Assembly: GCA_002840685.1 (NCBI GenBank)
Contig: PHBU01000013.1
Location: 1 to 64,000, forward strand
Source: Chloroflexi bacterium HGW-Chloroflexi-6
GTDB taxonomy: Bacteria; Chloroflexota; Anaerolineae; Anaerolineales; Villigracilaceae
Reading direction: 5' to 3'
Length of the DNA stretch: 64,000 nucleotides
Positions 1 to 8,797 of the stretch are shown piece after piece (the first letter of the stretch is position 1; each line of letters begins with the position of its first letter). Under the pieces are notes generated by a model, which was given only the letters and a program-made list of their open reading frames with translations, had not been told where the DNA came from and ran no database searches. The position numbers and the translations under genes were made by a program.

Positions 1-117
1 TCAGCTCCACTTTATCGCCTGCGTCTTGCTCTTTCTTCCCTTTGGCTTGACGTTCGCCCTCACTCCCTGCCTTCCTTAAATTCGGGGTGAGTCATGTCTC
101 TTTTATTCAGGTTTTTC
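1..117. other. window edge, no supported gene
   Basis: This stretch lies downstream of the oxidoreductase gamma subunit on the minus strand. A reading frame without stops runs off the left edge on that strand, but no convincing start is visible. The only ATG in the area opens an 11-codon frame that ends at once. A following gene could begin outside the window. Confidence 0.3.
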
Positions 118-675
118 TCAGGCTGCAACAGCCAGTTGGGCTTTGGCAGCCTGGTAGCCGCGTCGCAGGGCTTCGTAATTCTTGGGCAGCAAGTGCTGGT
201 GACGCTGCGGAAGGTGGCCTTTGAGAGCCGCTTCGAGCGCTTCAAGCGGGATTTCAGGGATGGCAGCCAGCAGCGCGCCGACCGTGACCATGTTGGTCAG
301 TTTCTTGTCGCCAATTTGTTCGGCGATTTCATTGGCCGGGACCAGAATAACGTGAATATCATCACGCTGGGGAACATGGTTAATCATCGATTGGTTGACC
401 ACCAGGTAACCGCCTGCCTGCATAATGGGTTCGTATTTATCAAGCGAGGGCAGGTTAAGGGCAATCACGTAGGGCGGATGTTTGACCAGCGGCGAGCCAA
501 TTTCTTCGTCGGCGATGACGACCGTGCAGTTGGCCGTGCCGCCGCGCATTTCGGGACCATAGGATGGGATCCAGGTCACTTCCTGACCCATATCCATTGC
601 GGCGTAGGCAATCACCTGTCCGGCAAACAAGACACCCTGGCCGCCAAAACCGGAAATGATAATCTCTTTTTGCAT
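118..675 (-). CDS. 2-oxoacid:ferredoxin oxidoreductase, gamma subunit
   Basis: This 185-residue protein is the gamma subunit of a 2-oxoacid:ferredoxin oxidoreductase, which oxidatively decarboxylates a 2-oxoacid to an acyl-CoA and passes electrons to ferredoxin. The start was placed at MQKEIIISGFGGQG because the gamma-family glycine-rich motif GFGGQGVL follows at once; the longer upstream frame overlaps the beta subunit and has no family similarity. The motif RGGTANC is also typical of the family. It is the last of four co-oriented genes in the order ferredoxin, alpha, beta, gamma, with 16 bp to the beta gene. The substrate cannot be settled from this subunit. Confidence 0.9.
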   Translation of the reverse strand: MQKEIIISGFGGQGVLFAGQVIAYAAMDMGQEVTWIPSYGPEMRGGTANCTVVIADEEIGSPLVKHPPYVIALNLPSLDKYEPIMQAGGYLVVNQSMINHVPQRDDIHVILVPANEIAEQIGDKKLTNMVTVGALLAAIPEIPLEALEAALKGHLPQRHQHLLPKNYEALRRGYQAAKAQLAVAA

Positions 676-691
676 GGGTTCTCTCCGTTTC

Positions 692-1486
692 TTAAGCCTT
701 GATCTCGGATACTTCGGTCGAGATCTTGAAATCGCCAAGCGGGAAGGTCGGCAGCATGTGGTCTTCGACCCATTTAAGCGAGTCGACCGGGGCAATGCCC
801 CAGTTGGTGGGGCAGGTGGAGAGCAGTTCGACCATCGAGAAGCCCAACCCGCGCACCTGCACTTCAAAAGCGGTACGGATGGCTTTCTTCGCCATGCGGA
901 TATTTTTCGGGTCGTGCAGCGAGCGGCGCACCACATAACCGGCGCCATCCATTTTGGCGATCATCTCAGACATGCGGATCGGGTAGCCTTGCAGTTCAAC
1001 ATCACGCCCGAGCGGGCTGGAAGTGGTCTTCATCCCCGGCAGGCTGGTGGGGGCCATTTGTCCGCCGGTCATGCCATAGATGGCATTATTGACAAAGATA
1101 ACGGTGATGTTCTCGCCGCGCGCCGCAGCGTGCATCAATTCGGCCATGCCAATTGAGACCGCATCGCCATCGCCCTGGTAGGTAAAAACGATCCGGTCGG
1201 GTAAAACGCGTTTGATGCCGGTTGCCATGGCGGGGGCGCGTCCGTGTGGGGCCTCGACAAAATCGGTCTCGAAATAGTTATAGATGAAAACCGAACAGCC
1301 GACCGGCGCCACGCCAATCGTTTTCTCTGCCAGGCCCATCTCATCCAATGTTTCAGCGATCAGCCGGTGAGCGATGCCATGCGTGCAGCCGGGGCAATAA
1401 TGGGTTGAAACATCGTTAAAGGCCTGAGGGCGGCAATAAACAACATTTTCTTCGGTTACAAATTCGGGTTTGGTTAGTGTGACCAT
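692..1486 (-). CDS. 2-oxoacid:ferredoxin oxidoreductase, beta subunit (TPP-binding)
   Basis: This 264-residue subunit binds thiamine pyrophosphate and catalyses the decarboxylation step. The TPP signature is visible as GDGDAVSIG followed about 30 residues later by [11 protein letters not shown]. An N-terminal YCPGCTHG segment matches the KorB/VorA-type beta subunits. The start at MVTLTKPEF is supported by a purine-rich AAAGGTG just upstream; a 15-residue longer form would run into the alpha gene. It sits 10 bp after the alpha subunit and is surely co-transcribed. In annotation practice this subunit is called KorB or VorA, depending on substrate. Confidence 0.9.
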   Translation of the reverse strand: MVTLTKPEFVTEENVVYCRPQAFNDVSTHYCPGCTHGIAHRLIAETLDEMGLAEKTIGVAPVGCSVFIYNYFETDFVEAPHGRAPAMATGIKRVLPDRIVFTYQGDGDAVSIGMAELMHAAARGENITVIFVNNAIYGMTGGQMAPTSLPGMKTTSSPLGRDVELQGYPIRMSEMIAKMDGAGYVVRRSLHDPKNIRMAKKAIRTAFEVQVRGLGFSMVELLSTCPTNWGIAPVDSLKWVEDHMLPTFPLGDFKISTEVSEIKA

Positions 1487-1496
1487 TTTTTCACCT

Positions 1497-2609
1497 TTAT
1501 CCCGTTGCCAGGGTGCGTTCCAGCCAGGCAAAACGCGGGTCAGTATCCAGGCTCAATTTTGAAGTGCTGATGCGCTGGATCTCGTGCAGGATATCGTCCG
1601 CAAACGGGACCACGCCGCCGGGGCGTCCGTAGAATTCGACCGGGACTCGTCCGCGCACGGCCAGCTGAACATCTTCCAGCATTTGGCCGGTGTTCATTTC
1701 CACCACTAAAAAGGCCTGGACGTGGGCAGAAAGTTCTTCGATAACCTTGGTCGGGAAAGGGTTGACCGTTACCGGGCGCAGCAGCCCAACTTTGATGCCC
1801 TGGGCGCGTGCGGCGCGGACGGCTGAAAGCGCGACCCGGCCGGAGGTGCCAAAACCGACAATGACAAACTCGGCATCGTCGAGGAAATATTCCTTGTAAC
1901 GCACTTCGTTGGCGCAAATTGTCTGCCAGTTTTTGAGCATGCGCAGATTGGCTTTTTCTTCGTCCACCGGTTCAAGATAAATGGAGGAAAGCGTTCGGCG
2001 CGGGCGTCCGGGTGTGCCGCTGACCATCCAATCCGTCTCCTGACGTTTGACCGGTCGCATTTCGGGCAGTTCGGCGGGTTCCATCATCTGGCCCATTGAG
2101 CCGTCAGTCAGTACGATTGCGATCGAGCGGTATTTTTCGGCAAGGTCGAAGGCCAGCATCGTCATGTCGATACCTTCCTGCACCGAAGCGGGAGCCAGCA
2201 CGATCGAGTGGTAATCTCCGTGACCGCCGCCGCGCACAGCCTGGTAGTAATCGCTCTGGGCCGGGGCAATGTTGCCCAGGCCGGGGCCGCCGCGCATGAC
2301 GTTGATAAAGACCGCCGGGACTTCGGTGCCGGCGATATAGGAAAAACCTTCCATCATTAATGAAACGCCGGGACTGGAGGATGAACTCATCACGCGCGCA
2401 CCGGTGCAGGCCGCGCCATAAACCATGTTGACTGCCGCGACTTCGCTCTCGGCCTGTACAAAAGCGCGCCCCAACTGGGGCATGCGCGCTGATAAATGTT
2501 CCAGAATTTCGGTCTGGGGTGTGATCGGATAACCAAAATAGGCTTCAAGCCCCGCACGGATGGCGGCCTCGGCCATGGCTACATTTCCTTTAATCAATTC
2601 TCTTGCCAT
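1497..2609 (-). CDS. vorB: 2-oxoacid:ferredoxin oxidoreductase alpha subunit, VorB type
   Basis: This 370-residue protein is the alpha subunit and carries the pyrimidine-binding region of the transketolase fold. The opening [16 protein letters not shown] and the segments [21 protein letters not shown] and MRGGPGLGN closely follow the family annotated as 3-methyl-2-oxobutanoate (2-ketoisovalerate):ferredoxin oxidoreductase subunit VorB. The family name implies branched-chain 2-oxoacid oxidation, but KorA-type 2-oxoglutarate activity cannot be excluded from sequence. The ferredoxin gene precedes it by 15 bp and the beta subunit follows by 10 bp. All cofactor-binding functions needed for a complete KorABCD/VorABCD enzyme are present in this operon. 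Confidence 0.88.
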   Translation of the reverse strand: MARELIKGNVAMAEAAIRAGLEAYFGYPITPQTEILEHLSARMPQLGRAFVQAESEVAAVNMVYGAACTGARVMSSSSSPGVSLMMEGFSYIAGTEVPAVFINVMRGGPGLGNIAPAQSDYYQAVRGGGHGDYHSIVLAPASVQEGIDMTMLAFDLAEKYRSIAIVLTDGSMGQMMEPAELPEMRPVKRQETDWMVSGTPGRPRRTLSSIYLEPVDEEKANLRMLKNWQTICANEVRYKEYFLDDAEFVIVGFGTSGRVALSAVRAARAQGIKVGLLRPVTVNPFPTKVIEELSAHVQAFLVVEMNTGQMLEDVQLAVRGRVPVEFYGRPGGVVPFADDILHEIQRISTSKLSLDTDPRFAWLERTLATG

Positions 2610-2624
2610 GATAGTTTTGCCTCC

Positions 2625-2864
2625 TTATGCTCTCGCTGCGGCTTTGGAAACTTCCCTATAAACAGTTATGGCTGCATCCGGGCATACGAGCGCACAAATT
2701 GCGCAACCGGTGCAGCCATCCATGTGGAGATGGGCGGGATGATATCCCTTGGGGGTCAGCCTGTCCATGTCGAGGCTGATCACTTCCTGTGGGCAGGCGC
2801 TGATACACAGCTCACACCCTTTGCAGTACAGATCGCTAACTTCGATCCAACCTTTTGCGGGCAT
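2625..2864 (-). CDS. 2x[4Fe-4S] ferredoxin subunit of the oxidoreductase (delta)
   Basis: This 79-residue protein has two classical four-cysteine clusters, CKGCELCISACP and CTGCAICALVCP, each followed by a Val/Ala-Ile stretch typical of bacterial 2[4Fe-4S] ferredoxins. It is the delta subunit that takes electrons from the TPP-bound intermediate in four-subunit 2-oxoacid oxidoreductases. It is the first gene of the minus-strand operon and has a strong AAGGAGAAAGA ribosome-binding site before its ATG. The promoter should lie in the region shared with the divergent cytochrome gene. Confidence 0.92.
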   Translation of the reverse strand: MPAKGWIEVSDLYCKGCELCISACPQEVISLDMDRLTPKGYHPAHLHMDGCTGCAICALVCPDAAITVYREVSKAAARA

Positions 2865-3197
2865 TCTTTCTCCTTAGATGAGAAATTGGACAAGATTTAG
2901 CACAATATTTATGCTTTTTTTATTATCTCTCTTTCCTGGTGATTGGGATAGTGTAATGCGTCATATCTAGCATCATACAAATCTCCTGAATTGCGATGAA
3001 GTTTGTCGCCATCACACGGTTCAACTATTAGCGCAGCCAGATATTGCGGTTTTCAATATAAGCTCTTCTTATAACCGTGCCTTATGGATTTGGATAAGCA
3101 AATGGAATGATGCATATTATTTCTGTCACTGTTATTTGTACGCCGCGTACATTATTCTTGATTGTGAAGATCCGTACAATCCAGGAGGTGTACCTGC
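2865..3197. other. divergent intergenic region, no gene
   Basis: This AT-rich region separates the oxidoreductase operon from the divergent cytochrome gene and must hold promoters for both. No confident -35/-10 pair was found on either strand. Just before the cytochrome there is a small palindrome GTACG-CCG-CGTAC (about 3139-3151), and a strong AGGAGGTG ribosome-binding site precedes its ATG. Confidence 0.5.
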
Positions 3198-4598
3198 ATG
3201 AATAAGATACCTGCCATCGCAATATCCCTGCTTTTCTTATTCCTATTTGGATGTCAATCTGCTTCCACTGTGGAAACCAGCGAGGCTGCGCCGGTAAATG
3301 AAGAAGTGGCGCTGCTGCCGACACCCACCCCACGGGCTACCCAGCCGGCCCCGACCGATCACTGCCTCGAATGCCATACCGATCAGGAAAAGCTGACCAG
3401 CCTGGCAAAGCCAGAAGTGAAGGCGGAAGGCGAATCCAAAGGGGTTGGCTGAGGTGGCGATGTGGCTCCGTTGGAGCCATGGGAGAAAGTCTTTGTAACA
3501 GCCGATGAGTTCCTTGCCACCAAGCACGGGGACTTAGCCTGCACTTACTGCCATCTGGGCGAACAATCGCCAGACATGGAAGTTGCCCACACCGGCATGA
3601 TCGCTGACCCCAGCGCGAGTGGCGATGACAATACATGCGCCACCTGTCATTCTGACCAGTCAGACCACTTTGAAGAAAGCCTGCACGTTTCCCTGAACGG
3701 CTATTGGGATGCCTTGAACACTCGCAGCGTTCCGGAAAACCATCCGGCCCTTGAAGAAATGTTTGGCAACCATTGCTCGTCCTGCCATACCACCTGCGGC
3801 GATTGTCACATCAGCCAGCCCGGTTCGGTGGGTGGAGGTTTCATTGCGGGACATGTTATCAACAAAACACCCTCGATGACCCGCAACTGCACAGCCTGTC
3901 ACGGCAGCCGCGTCGGGAATGAATATCTTGGCAAAAATGAAGAAACCCCGGGCGATGTCCACTTCCGCGAGGGGCGCATGAACTGTGTGGCCTGCCATAC
4001 CGCAGCCGATATGCACAATTCGAACGCAGCCTGCGCCGCCTGTCATGATACGACCCAGACTGCCTACCAGGTGACCAATCGTTACTCTGGAGCGCAGATC
4101 CCATCCTGCGAATCTTGCCACGAGCAAGTTGGCAAACCCGGTGACGCAGTTATTCACCACACCCTGCACGGAGAGAAACTGGCCTGCCAGGTTTGCCACT
4201 CCGTCTCTTACACAAGCTGCGACGGCTGCCACGTTGCCATCAGCGAAAAAAGCGGAAATCCGTTCTTCGAGACCCAGGCCAGCTACATGAGCTTCTTTAT
4301 TGGGCGCAATCCTGACCCCAACTTCCACCGGCCTTATGAATATGTCGTGGTCCGTCATGTGCCAGCAGCCTCGACATCTTATGAGCATTACGGTGAAAAC
4401 CTGCTGCCCAATTTTGATGCCCTGCCGACCTGGGCTTATGCCACTCCGCATAACATCCAGCGCAAGACCCCGCAGACAGCATCCTGCGATGCCTGTCACG
4501 GCAACCCCAACATCTTCCTGACCGAAGATAAGGTTTCCCCCGAGGAACTACAGGCCAACCAGTCTGTGATCGTCCCTGAAGTACCCGCTCTGCCTTAA
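3198..4598 (+). CDS. dodecaheme cytochrome c lipoprotein with an in-frame TGA (candidate selenoprotein)
   Basis: Read through a TGA at codon 85, this frame gives one 466-residue secreted cytochrome. The N-terminus is a lipoprotein signal ending at Cys19 (LFGC), followed by a Pro/Thr-rich linker. There are 12 CXXCH heme-binding motifs: CLECH before the TGA and eleven after it (CTYCH, CATCH, CSSCH, CGDCH, CTACH, CVACH, CAACH, CESCH, CQVCH, CDGCH, CDACH). The TGA lies in the context KGVG-TGA-GGDV, in the same frame on both sides and without any other lesion. The second half could restart at a GTG ten codons' width away, but it would then lack any signal for export, and c-type heme is attached outside the cytoplasm. 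A hairpin resembling a bacterial SECIS follows the TGA. Alternatives are a nonsense mutation or a sequencing error. I do not recognise the exact cytochrome family. Confidence 0.62.
3461..3481 (+). promoter_or_regulatory. bacterial SECIS-like stem-loop after the in-frame TGA
   Basis: The stem TGGCTCC pairs perfectly with GGAGCCA around a three-base loop GTT, and two flanking G-U pairs can extend it to 9 bp. The apical loop starts 17 nt after the TGA at 3450-3452 and begins with G. Both points agree with the general bacterial SECIS rules as I recall them (loop roughly 16-37 nt from the UGA, G among its first two bases). A short hairpin can arise by chance, so function is inferred. Confidence 0.5.
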
Positions 4599-4632
4599 TT
4601 TCATCTGTAAAATTTTGTTAGGAGAAGAAAAA

Positions 4633-6384
4633 ATGTCGAAAAAGTTTCAATTCCTGTTTGCCCTGGTGCTTTTGTTCAGCCTGGTGCTGAGCGCATGCGG
4701 CGGAACCGCCCCCGAAGCTCCGGTTGTTGAAGAACAGCCAGTCGCTGAAGCACCGGTTGCCGAAGAACCAGCAACCGCAGAACCGGTTGTCGAAGCCCCC
4801 GTGCTTGACCTGCCCGCACTGTTTACCGATTTTTGGGCCAGCATCCCGGCGGATAAGGGATACGGTTCGATCAGCGCAACCAAACTCCTCGAGCAGTTGG
4901 CCGAGAAGCCCACTTTCCTGGTGGACATCCGCGAACCCGCCGAGCTCGAAGCCAATGGCTACATCGAAGGCGCTGTCAATATTCCGGTGCGCGGCCTGCT
5001 GCAAAACCTGGACAAACTGCCCGGGCTTGATGAGCAAATCGTGATCTATTGCGCTTCCGGGCACCGCGGCAGCATGGCGATGATGTCCCTGCGCCTGTTG
5101 GGCTATACCAATGTCATCAACCTGGGTGGCGGAACCGGCGCCTGGACGAAGGCTGGCCTGCCCCTGGTCACCGGCAGCATGCCCGCTGAAGCGGCCTCGA
5201 TCAGCACCCCGATCGTCGCTGACGAAGCCCTGTTCACCACGCTGAACGATTTTCTCGCGAACCTGCCCACCGACAGCGGTTCCTACACTGTCAAGGCCGA
5301 TAAAGCCACCGAGTTCATCGTCGAGAAGACCCCCTTCATCGTTGATGTTCGCGCCCAGTCCGAATGGGACAAAGACGGCTACATTGAAGGCGCGACTCAC
5401 TTGCCCTTCTCCGATTTCCTGACCAGCCTCGACCAGCTCCCGGCTGAAAAAGATGCCCCCATCCTGATCTACTGCGCTTCCGGGCACCGCGGCGGCATGG
5501 CCCTGATGGCGCTGCGCCTGCTCGGCTACACCGATGTCACCAACCTGGCTGGCGGCCTGAACGCCTGGAAAGCCGCACAGTTACCGGTAATGGGTTGGAT
5601 CGATTGGCCCACCACCATGGCCGAATTCATCGCCAGCCTGCCCGCCGATCAGGGCTTCTATTCCACATCTTCGGCCAAGGTTAATGAGATGCTGGCCGAA
5701 AACCCGCCTTTCATTGTCGATGTGCGTGAACCCTCTGAAGTTGAAGCTGGCTACATCGAAGGCTCGATCAACATCCCGATCCGCGACCTGCTCAAGAACC
5801 TCGACAAGCTGCCTGCCCAGGATCAGAAAATCATCATCACCTGCGCCTCCGGGCACCGCGGCGCTCTGGGCATGATGGCCCTGCGCCTGCTGGGCTATAC
5901 TGACGTTGTCAACATCGGCGGCGGCATCAATGGTTGGAAGAAAGCCGAACTGCCCCTGGTCGAAGGTGTTCCTGCCGCTCCGACCGCCGGAACCGCTCCT
6001 GCGGTAGATGCTGCCCGCCTGGCCTACCTGGATGCCTACCTGACAAACCTGCCCGAAGCCGGATTTGGCTCGGTGAAATCTCCCGATCTGAACGTTGAAA
6101 TTGGCACTGGTACCGTACCCTTCCTTCTGGATGTCCGCACCCAGGAAGAATGGGATGCTGATGGCCACATCGAAGGCGCCATCCTGGTTCCGGTACTTGA
6201 CCTGCCCGCCAACCTGGCCCAATTGCCCGCCGATAAAGCTGCCCCCATCGTCGTGTTGTGCAAATCCGGTCACCGCGGCGCCATGGCCCAGATGTATCTG
6301 CAGGCTCTGGGCTATACCAACATCCGTAACCTGAACGGCGGTATGAACGGCTGGATCGCTGCCGAACTGCCAGTCGTCAAGTAA
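4633..6384 (+). CDS. lipoprotein with four tandem rhodanese domains
   Basis: This 583-residue protein begins with a lipoprotein signal (LSAC, lipidated Cys22) and a Glu/Pro/Val-rich linker, then four rhodanese (sulfurtransferase) domains. Their catalytic loops are CASGHRG at Cys140, Cys281 and Cys404, and CKSGHRG at Cys543. Each domain also keeps the upstream VDIRE/VDVRA-type motif and a GYIEGA/GHIEGA turn. Rhodaneses carry persulfide or selenide on the loop cysteine and move it between donors and acceptors. All four domains keep the cysteine, so all may be active, which is unusual since duplicated domains often lose it. The start at MSKKF follows TAGGAGAAG. It lies 34 bp after the cytochrome and is probably co-transcribed with it, suggesting a shared extracytoplasmic sulfur or selenium redox role. 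Confidence 0.93.
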   Translation: MSKKFQFLFALVLLFSLVLSACGGTAPEAPVVEEQPVAEAPVAEEPATAEPVVEAPVLDLPALFTDFWASIPADKGYGSISATKLLEQLAEKPTFLVDIREPAELEANGYIEGAVNIPVRGLLQNLDKLPGLDEQIVIYCASGHRGSMAMMSLRLLGYTNVINLGGGTGAWTKAGLPLVTGSMPAEAASISTPIVADEALFTTLNDFLANLPTDSGSYTVKADKATEFIVEKTPFIVDVRAQSEWDKDGYIEGATHLPFSDFLTSLDQLPAEKDAPILIYCASGHRGGMALMALRLLGYTDVTNLAGGLNAWKAAQLPVMGWIDWPTTMAEFIASLPADQGFYSTSSAKVNEMLAENPPFIVDVREPSEVEAGYIEGSINIPIRDLLKNLDKLPAQDQKIIITCASGHRGALGMMALRLLGYTDVVNIGGGINGWKKAELPLVEGVPAAPTAGTAPAVDAARLAYLDAYLTNLPEAGFGSVKSPDLNVEIGTGTVPFLLDVRTQEEWDADGHIEGAILVPVLDLPANLAQLPADKAAPIVVLCKSGHRGAMAQMYLQALGYTNIRNLNGGMNGWIAAELPVVK

Positions 6385-6400
6385 AGCACAAATTTATCCA

Positions 6401-6440
6401 AAAACTCCTGGAGGCTTAGCTTTCAGGAGTTTTTTGTTTT
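6401..6440 (+). terminator. intrinsic terminator after the rhodanese gene
   Basis: AAAACTCCTG pairs with CAGGAGTTTT and is followed by a T-rich run. It closes the cytochrome-rhodanese operon. Confidence 0.85.
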
Positions 6441-6558
6441 AACCGGTCAAGCGGACAGGTACAGCCAAAACGCGTGGTGATAGAATCTGTTTTAATCGCT
6501 CTGCAACTTTCAGAAAAAGCTTGCGTATACTTGAACAGAACGACCGACAGGAGTACCC

Positions 6559-7164
6559 GTGAACGAAGAACAGACCTGGGTTTTCCAGGCGCAGCAAGGC
6601 AATGACGAGGCATTCACCCGGCTGGTAGAACACTACCAGACACCGGTCTATAACCTGTGCTACCGCATGTTGGGTGAGCCCGAATATGCTGAGGATGCCG
6701 CGCAAGAGAGTTTTCTACGCGCCTACCAGAATCTTGGACGTTTCGACCGCCAACGCTCATTTGCAACGTGGCTGCTCTCCATAGCAGCGCACTACTGTAT
6801 TGACCGTCTGCGTCGTCGTAAATTTGGCTTTATCTCGATCGATGAAGAAGGCGATGATGATGACCGTCCGGTGGAATTTGCCGACGCGACCGCCATCAAC
6901 CCCGAATACGAAGCTGAACGTCGCGAAGAACAACAAGCCCTGCACCGGGTTTTGCAAAAACTCGATGCCACCGATCGCGCCGCTCTCGTTTTACGTTATT
7001 GGTATGACTTTTCTGAAATCGAAATTGCAGAGAGCCTACGGCTTACCGTTCCTGCGGTAAAAAGTCGCCTGCACCGCGCGCGGCGCGAAGTTGCCCGCCG
7101 CCTCGAAGCAGGCGCACCCGAACCCCATCTTGAAAGGATGCCCTATGGAACACCGGCCCTATGA
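6559..7164 (+). CDS. ECF (sigma-70 family) RNA polymerase sigma factor
   Basis: This 201-residue protein has the two-domain layout of extracytoplasmic-function sigma factors. Region 2 lies at about residues 10-85 (FTRLVEHYQTPVYNLCYRML, then DAAQESFLRAYQNL), and region 4 at about 130-185 with the helix-turn-helix IAESLRLTVPAVKSRLHRAR. A Asp/Glu-rich loop of about 20 residues joins them. The GTG start has CAGGAG at good spacing. The last bases overlap the anti-sigma gene by 20 bp, the usual arrangement for translationally coupled sigma/anti-sigma pairs. The stimulus is not evident. Confidence 0.92.
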   Translation: MNEEQTWVFQAQQGNDEAFTRLVEHYQTPVYNLCYRMLGEPEYAEDAAQESFLRAYQNLGRFDRQRSFATWLLSIAAHYCIDRLRRRKFGFISIDEEGDDDDRPVEFADATAINPEYEAERREEQQALHRVLQKLDATDRAALVLRYWYDFSEIEIAESLRLTVPAVKSRLHRARREVARRLEAGAPEPHLERMPYGTPAL

Positions 7165-7681
7165 AGATTGGCTGCTCGATGACGAGCGCCTGACCCCTGA
7201 ACAGCAGCGAGACCTGCGGCGTCATACTGCGGCCTGCCCGCAATGCGCCACACTGGTCCGCGCCAACCTGTCACTGCGCTCTGCGCCCGTGGCCCGACCC
7301 ACCGCTGGTTTTGCGCTTCGTTTCCAACGAAAACTGGAAGTGGAGCGCAAAATCCAGAAAAGGCGGGCGTATATCGGTCTGACCTTGCTGACGCTCGTCA
7401 GCATTGGCATACTTTTGTGGCTGATAACACCCGTACTGCCCTATTTAAGTCTTTCGCCCGCCCAGTTGTTCGTCACCTGGGTGAGCGCGGTTATTTATCT
7501 GTCAACCGCCATGCAGGCGCTTGGGACCATCAGCAGCGTTCTCTCTCGCATCGTTCTGGGTTTGGTGCCCCTTTCAGCTTGGGCAATTTTACTGGTGGCT
7601 TTGGGTGGCTTTAGCAGTTTATGGATTGCTTCGGTGAGAAAAACAACAAAAAAGAAGGCATACAGCCGGGTAAGGCTGTAG
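7145..7681 (+). CDS. membrane-anchored zinc-finger anti-sigma factor
   Basis: This 178-residue protein starts with a short cytoplasmic domain carrying the zinc-associated anti-sigma motif HTAACPQC (H-x3-C-x2-C) within the first 35 residues. It is followed by a basic stretch and three hydrophobic segments near residues 78-98, 105-130 and 138-165. It should hold the preceding ECF sigma factor inactive at the membrane. Overlap with the sigma gene supports coupled expression. Confidence 0.82.
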   Translation: MEHRPYEDWLLDDERLTPEQQRDLRRHTAACPQCATLVRANLSLRSAPVARPTAGFALRFQRKLEVERKIQKRRAYIGLTLLTLVSIGILLWLITPVLPYLSLSPAQLFVTWVSAVIYLSTAMQALGTISSVLSRIVLGLVPLSAWAILLVALGGFSSLWIASVRKTTKKKAYSRVRL

Positions 7682-7689
7682 GAGGTAGT

Positions 7690-8778
7690 ATGAACAAATT
7701 GAGACACTTATTCGTTTTACTGGCATTGGCAACCCTGACATTGTTGCCCCTGCAAGCCGCCCAGGCCAGTGGCTTGGATCTACCAACCCAAGATGGAGGG
7801 GTTATTATCGGTTCCAGCTATGTGCTGGCAGATGGTGAAACCTTAAGCGGCGGAATGGTGGTCATCGGCGGCTCGGCCCGGCTCGAAAAGGGCAGCACCT
7901 TCTATGGCGACCTGGTTGTGATTGGCGGCTCTTCAACTGTTGAAGAAGGCGCAGAAGTCAACGGCGCGGTCGTGACAATTGGCGGCTCGTTGACCATCGA
8001 TACCGAAGTCAAAGGCGATGTGGTCAGCATTGGCGGCCCGACCCTGCTCGAAAAAAACACCCACATTCGCGGCGACCTGGTCACGATTGGCGGCCCGATC
8101 CAAAAAGAAGATGGTGCGCAGGTGGATGGTGAACTGATCGACAACCCGACCCCGCCCACCCGGCCCGGCCAGCCCGAAATAAACATTCCTGCTGTTGACA
8201 ATCCGCGCTTTGATGTTGACGTCAACCCATTCTGGGAAGCTTTCTGGCTGTTTACCCGTTCGATCGGTTATGGATTGCTGGCGATGCTGATCGTGCTCTT
8301 CCTGCCGCAGCAAACCCGGCGCGTTTCAGAAGCCGCCGTGCGCCAACCGTTGGCGGCAGGTGGCATGGGCATCCTGACCCACATCCTGTTCGTGGTGGTG
8401 ATCGTGGCCCTGGCCCTGTTCAGCGTATTGATCATTACGTTGATCGTGACCATCCCGCTGATCGTGGTTGTATCCCTAGCGCTGGGCGCGGGAATGGCCT
8501 TCGGCTGGATCGCGCTCGGGACCGAGGTTGGCGTGCGCCTGACAGGCCTGTTCAACCGCGAATGGCCGCTGCCTGCCAGCGCCGCGCTGGGCACCTTCCT
8601 GATGACGCTGGTCGCCGAAGGGATCGGGTTCGTCCCCTGTGTTGGCTGGATCGTCCCGCTTGTCCTGGCCCTGCTGGGGGTCGGCGCGGTGGCGATGACC
8701 CGCTTCGGCACACAGGCAGCCGCTTTGCCGGCCAGCCAGGCTGAGGTGGAGTACATTCCGCCGTCAGACCCGCTCTAG
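7690..8778 (+). CDS. bactofilin-like beta-helix protein with C-terminal membrane domain
   Basis: This 362-residue protein has a cleavable signal peptide (about residues 1-26, ending QAAQA). About 120 residues of short beta-helix repeats follow, in which VIGG/TIGG/SIGG recurs every 17-18 residues as in polymer-forming bactofilin-type proteins. Four or more membrane helices occupy about residues 190-345. Unlike true bactofilins it is secreted and membrane-bound. It begins 8 bp after the anti-sigma gene behind a strong AGGAGGT site, so it is probably the effector gene of this sigma operon, acting in the cell envelope. Function is inferred from context. Confidence 0.75.
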   Translation: MNKLRHLFVLLALATLTLLPLQAAQASGLDLPTQDGGVIIGSSYVLADGETLSGGMVVIGGSARLEKGSTFYGDLVVIGGSSTVEEGAEVNGAVVTIGGSLTIDTEVKGDVVSIGGPTLLEKNTHIRGDLVTIGGPIQKEDGAQVDGELIDNPTPPTRPGQPEINIPAVDNPRFDVDVNPFWEAFWLFTRSIGYGLLAMLIVLFLPQQTRRVSEAAVRQPLAAGGMGILTHILFVVVIVALALFSVLIITLIVTIPLIVVVSLALGAGMAFGWIALGTEVGVRLTGLFNREWPLPASAALGTFLMTLVAEGIGFVPCVGWIVPLVLALLGVGAVAMTRFGTQAAALPASQAEVEYIPPSDPL

Positions 8779-8797
8779 CCCAAGATTTTGCTCCCTT

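Noticed and set aside
60-245. 61-residue minus-strand frame at the left edge
   Set aside because: It overlaps the oxidoreductase gamma gene and has no motif or ribosome-binding site.
3450-3452. Genome-wide reassignment of TGA
   Set aside because: Several intact genes here end in TGA (for example the C45 peptidase, ribF, the ATPase and HAD genes), so TGA is a normal stop.
3462-4598. Separate cytochrome gene starting at GTG after the TGA
   Set aside because: An AGGTGG precedes the GTG, so reinitiation is possible, but the product would lack a signal peptide and could not receive hemes. Treated as an alternative only.
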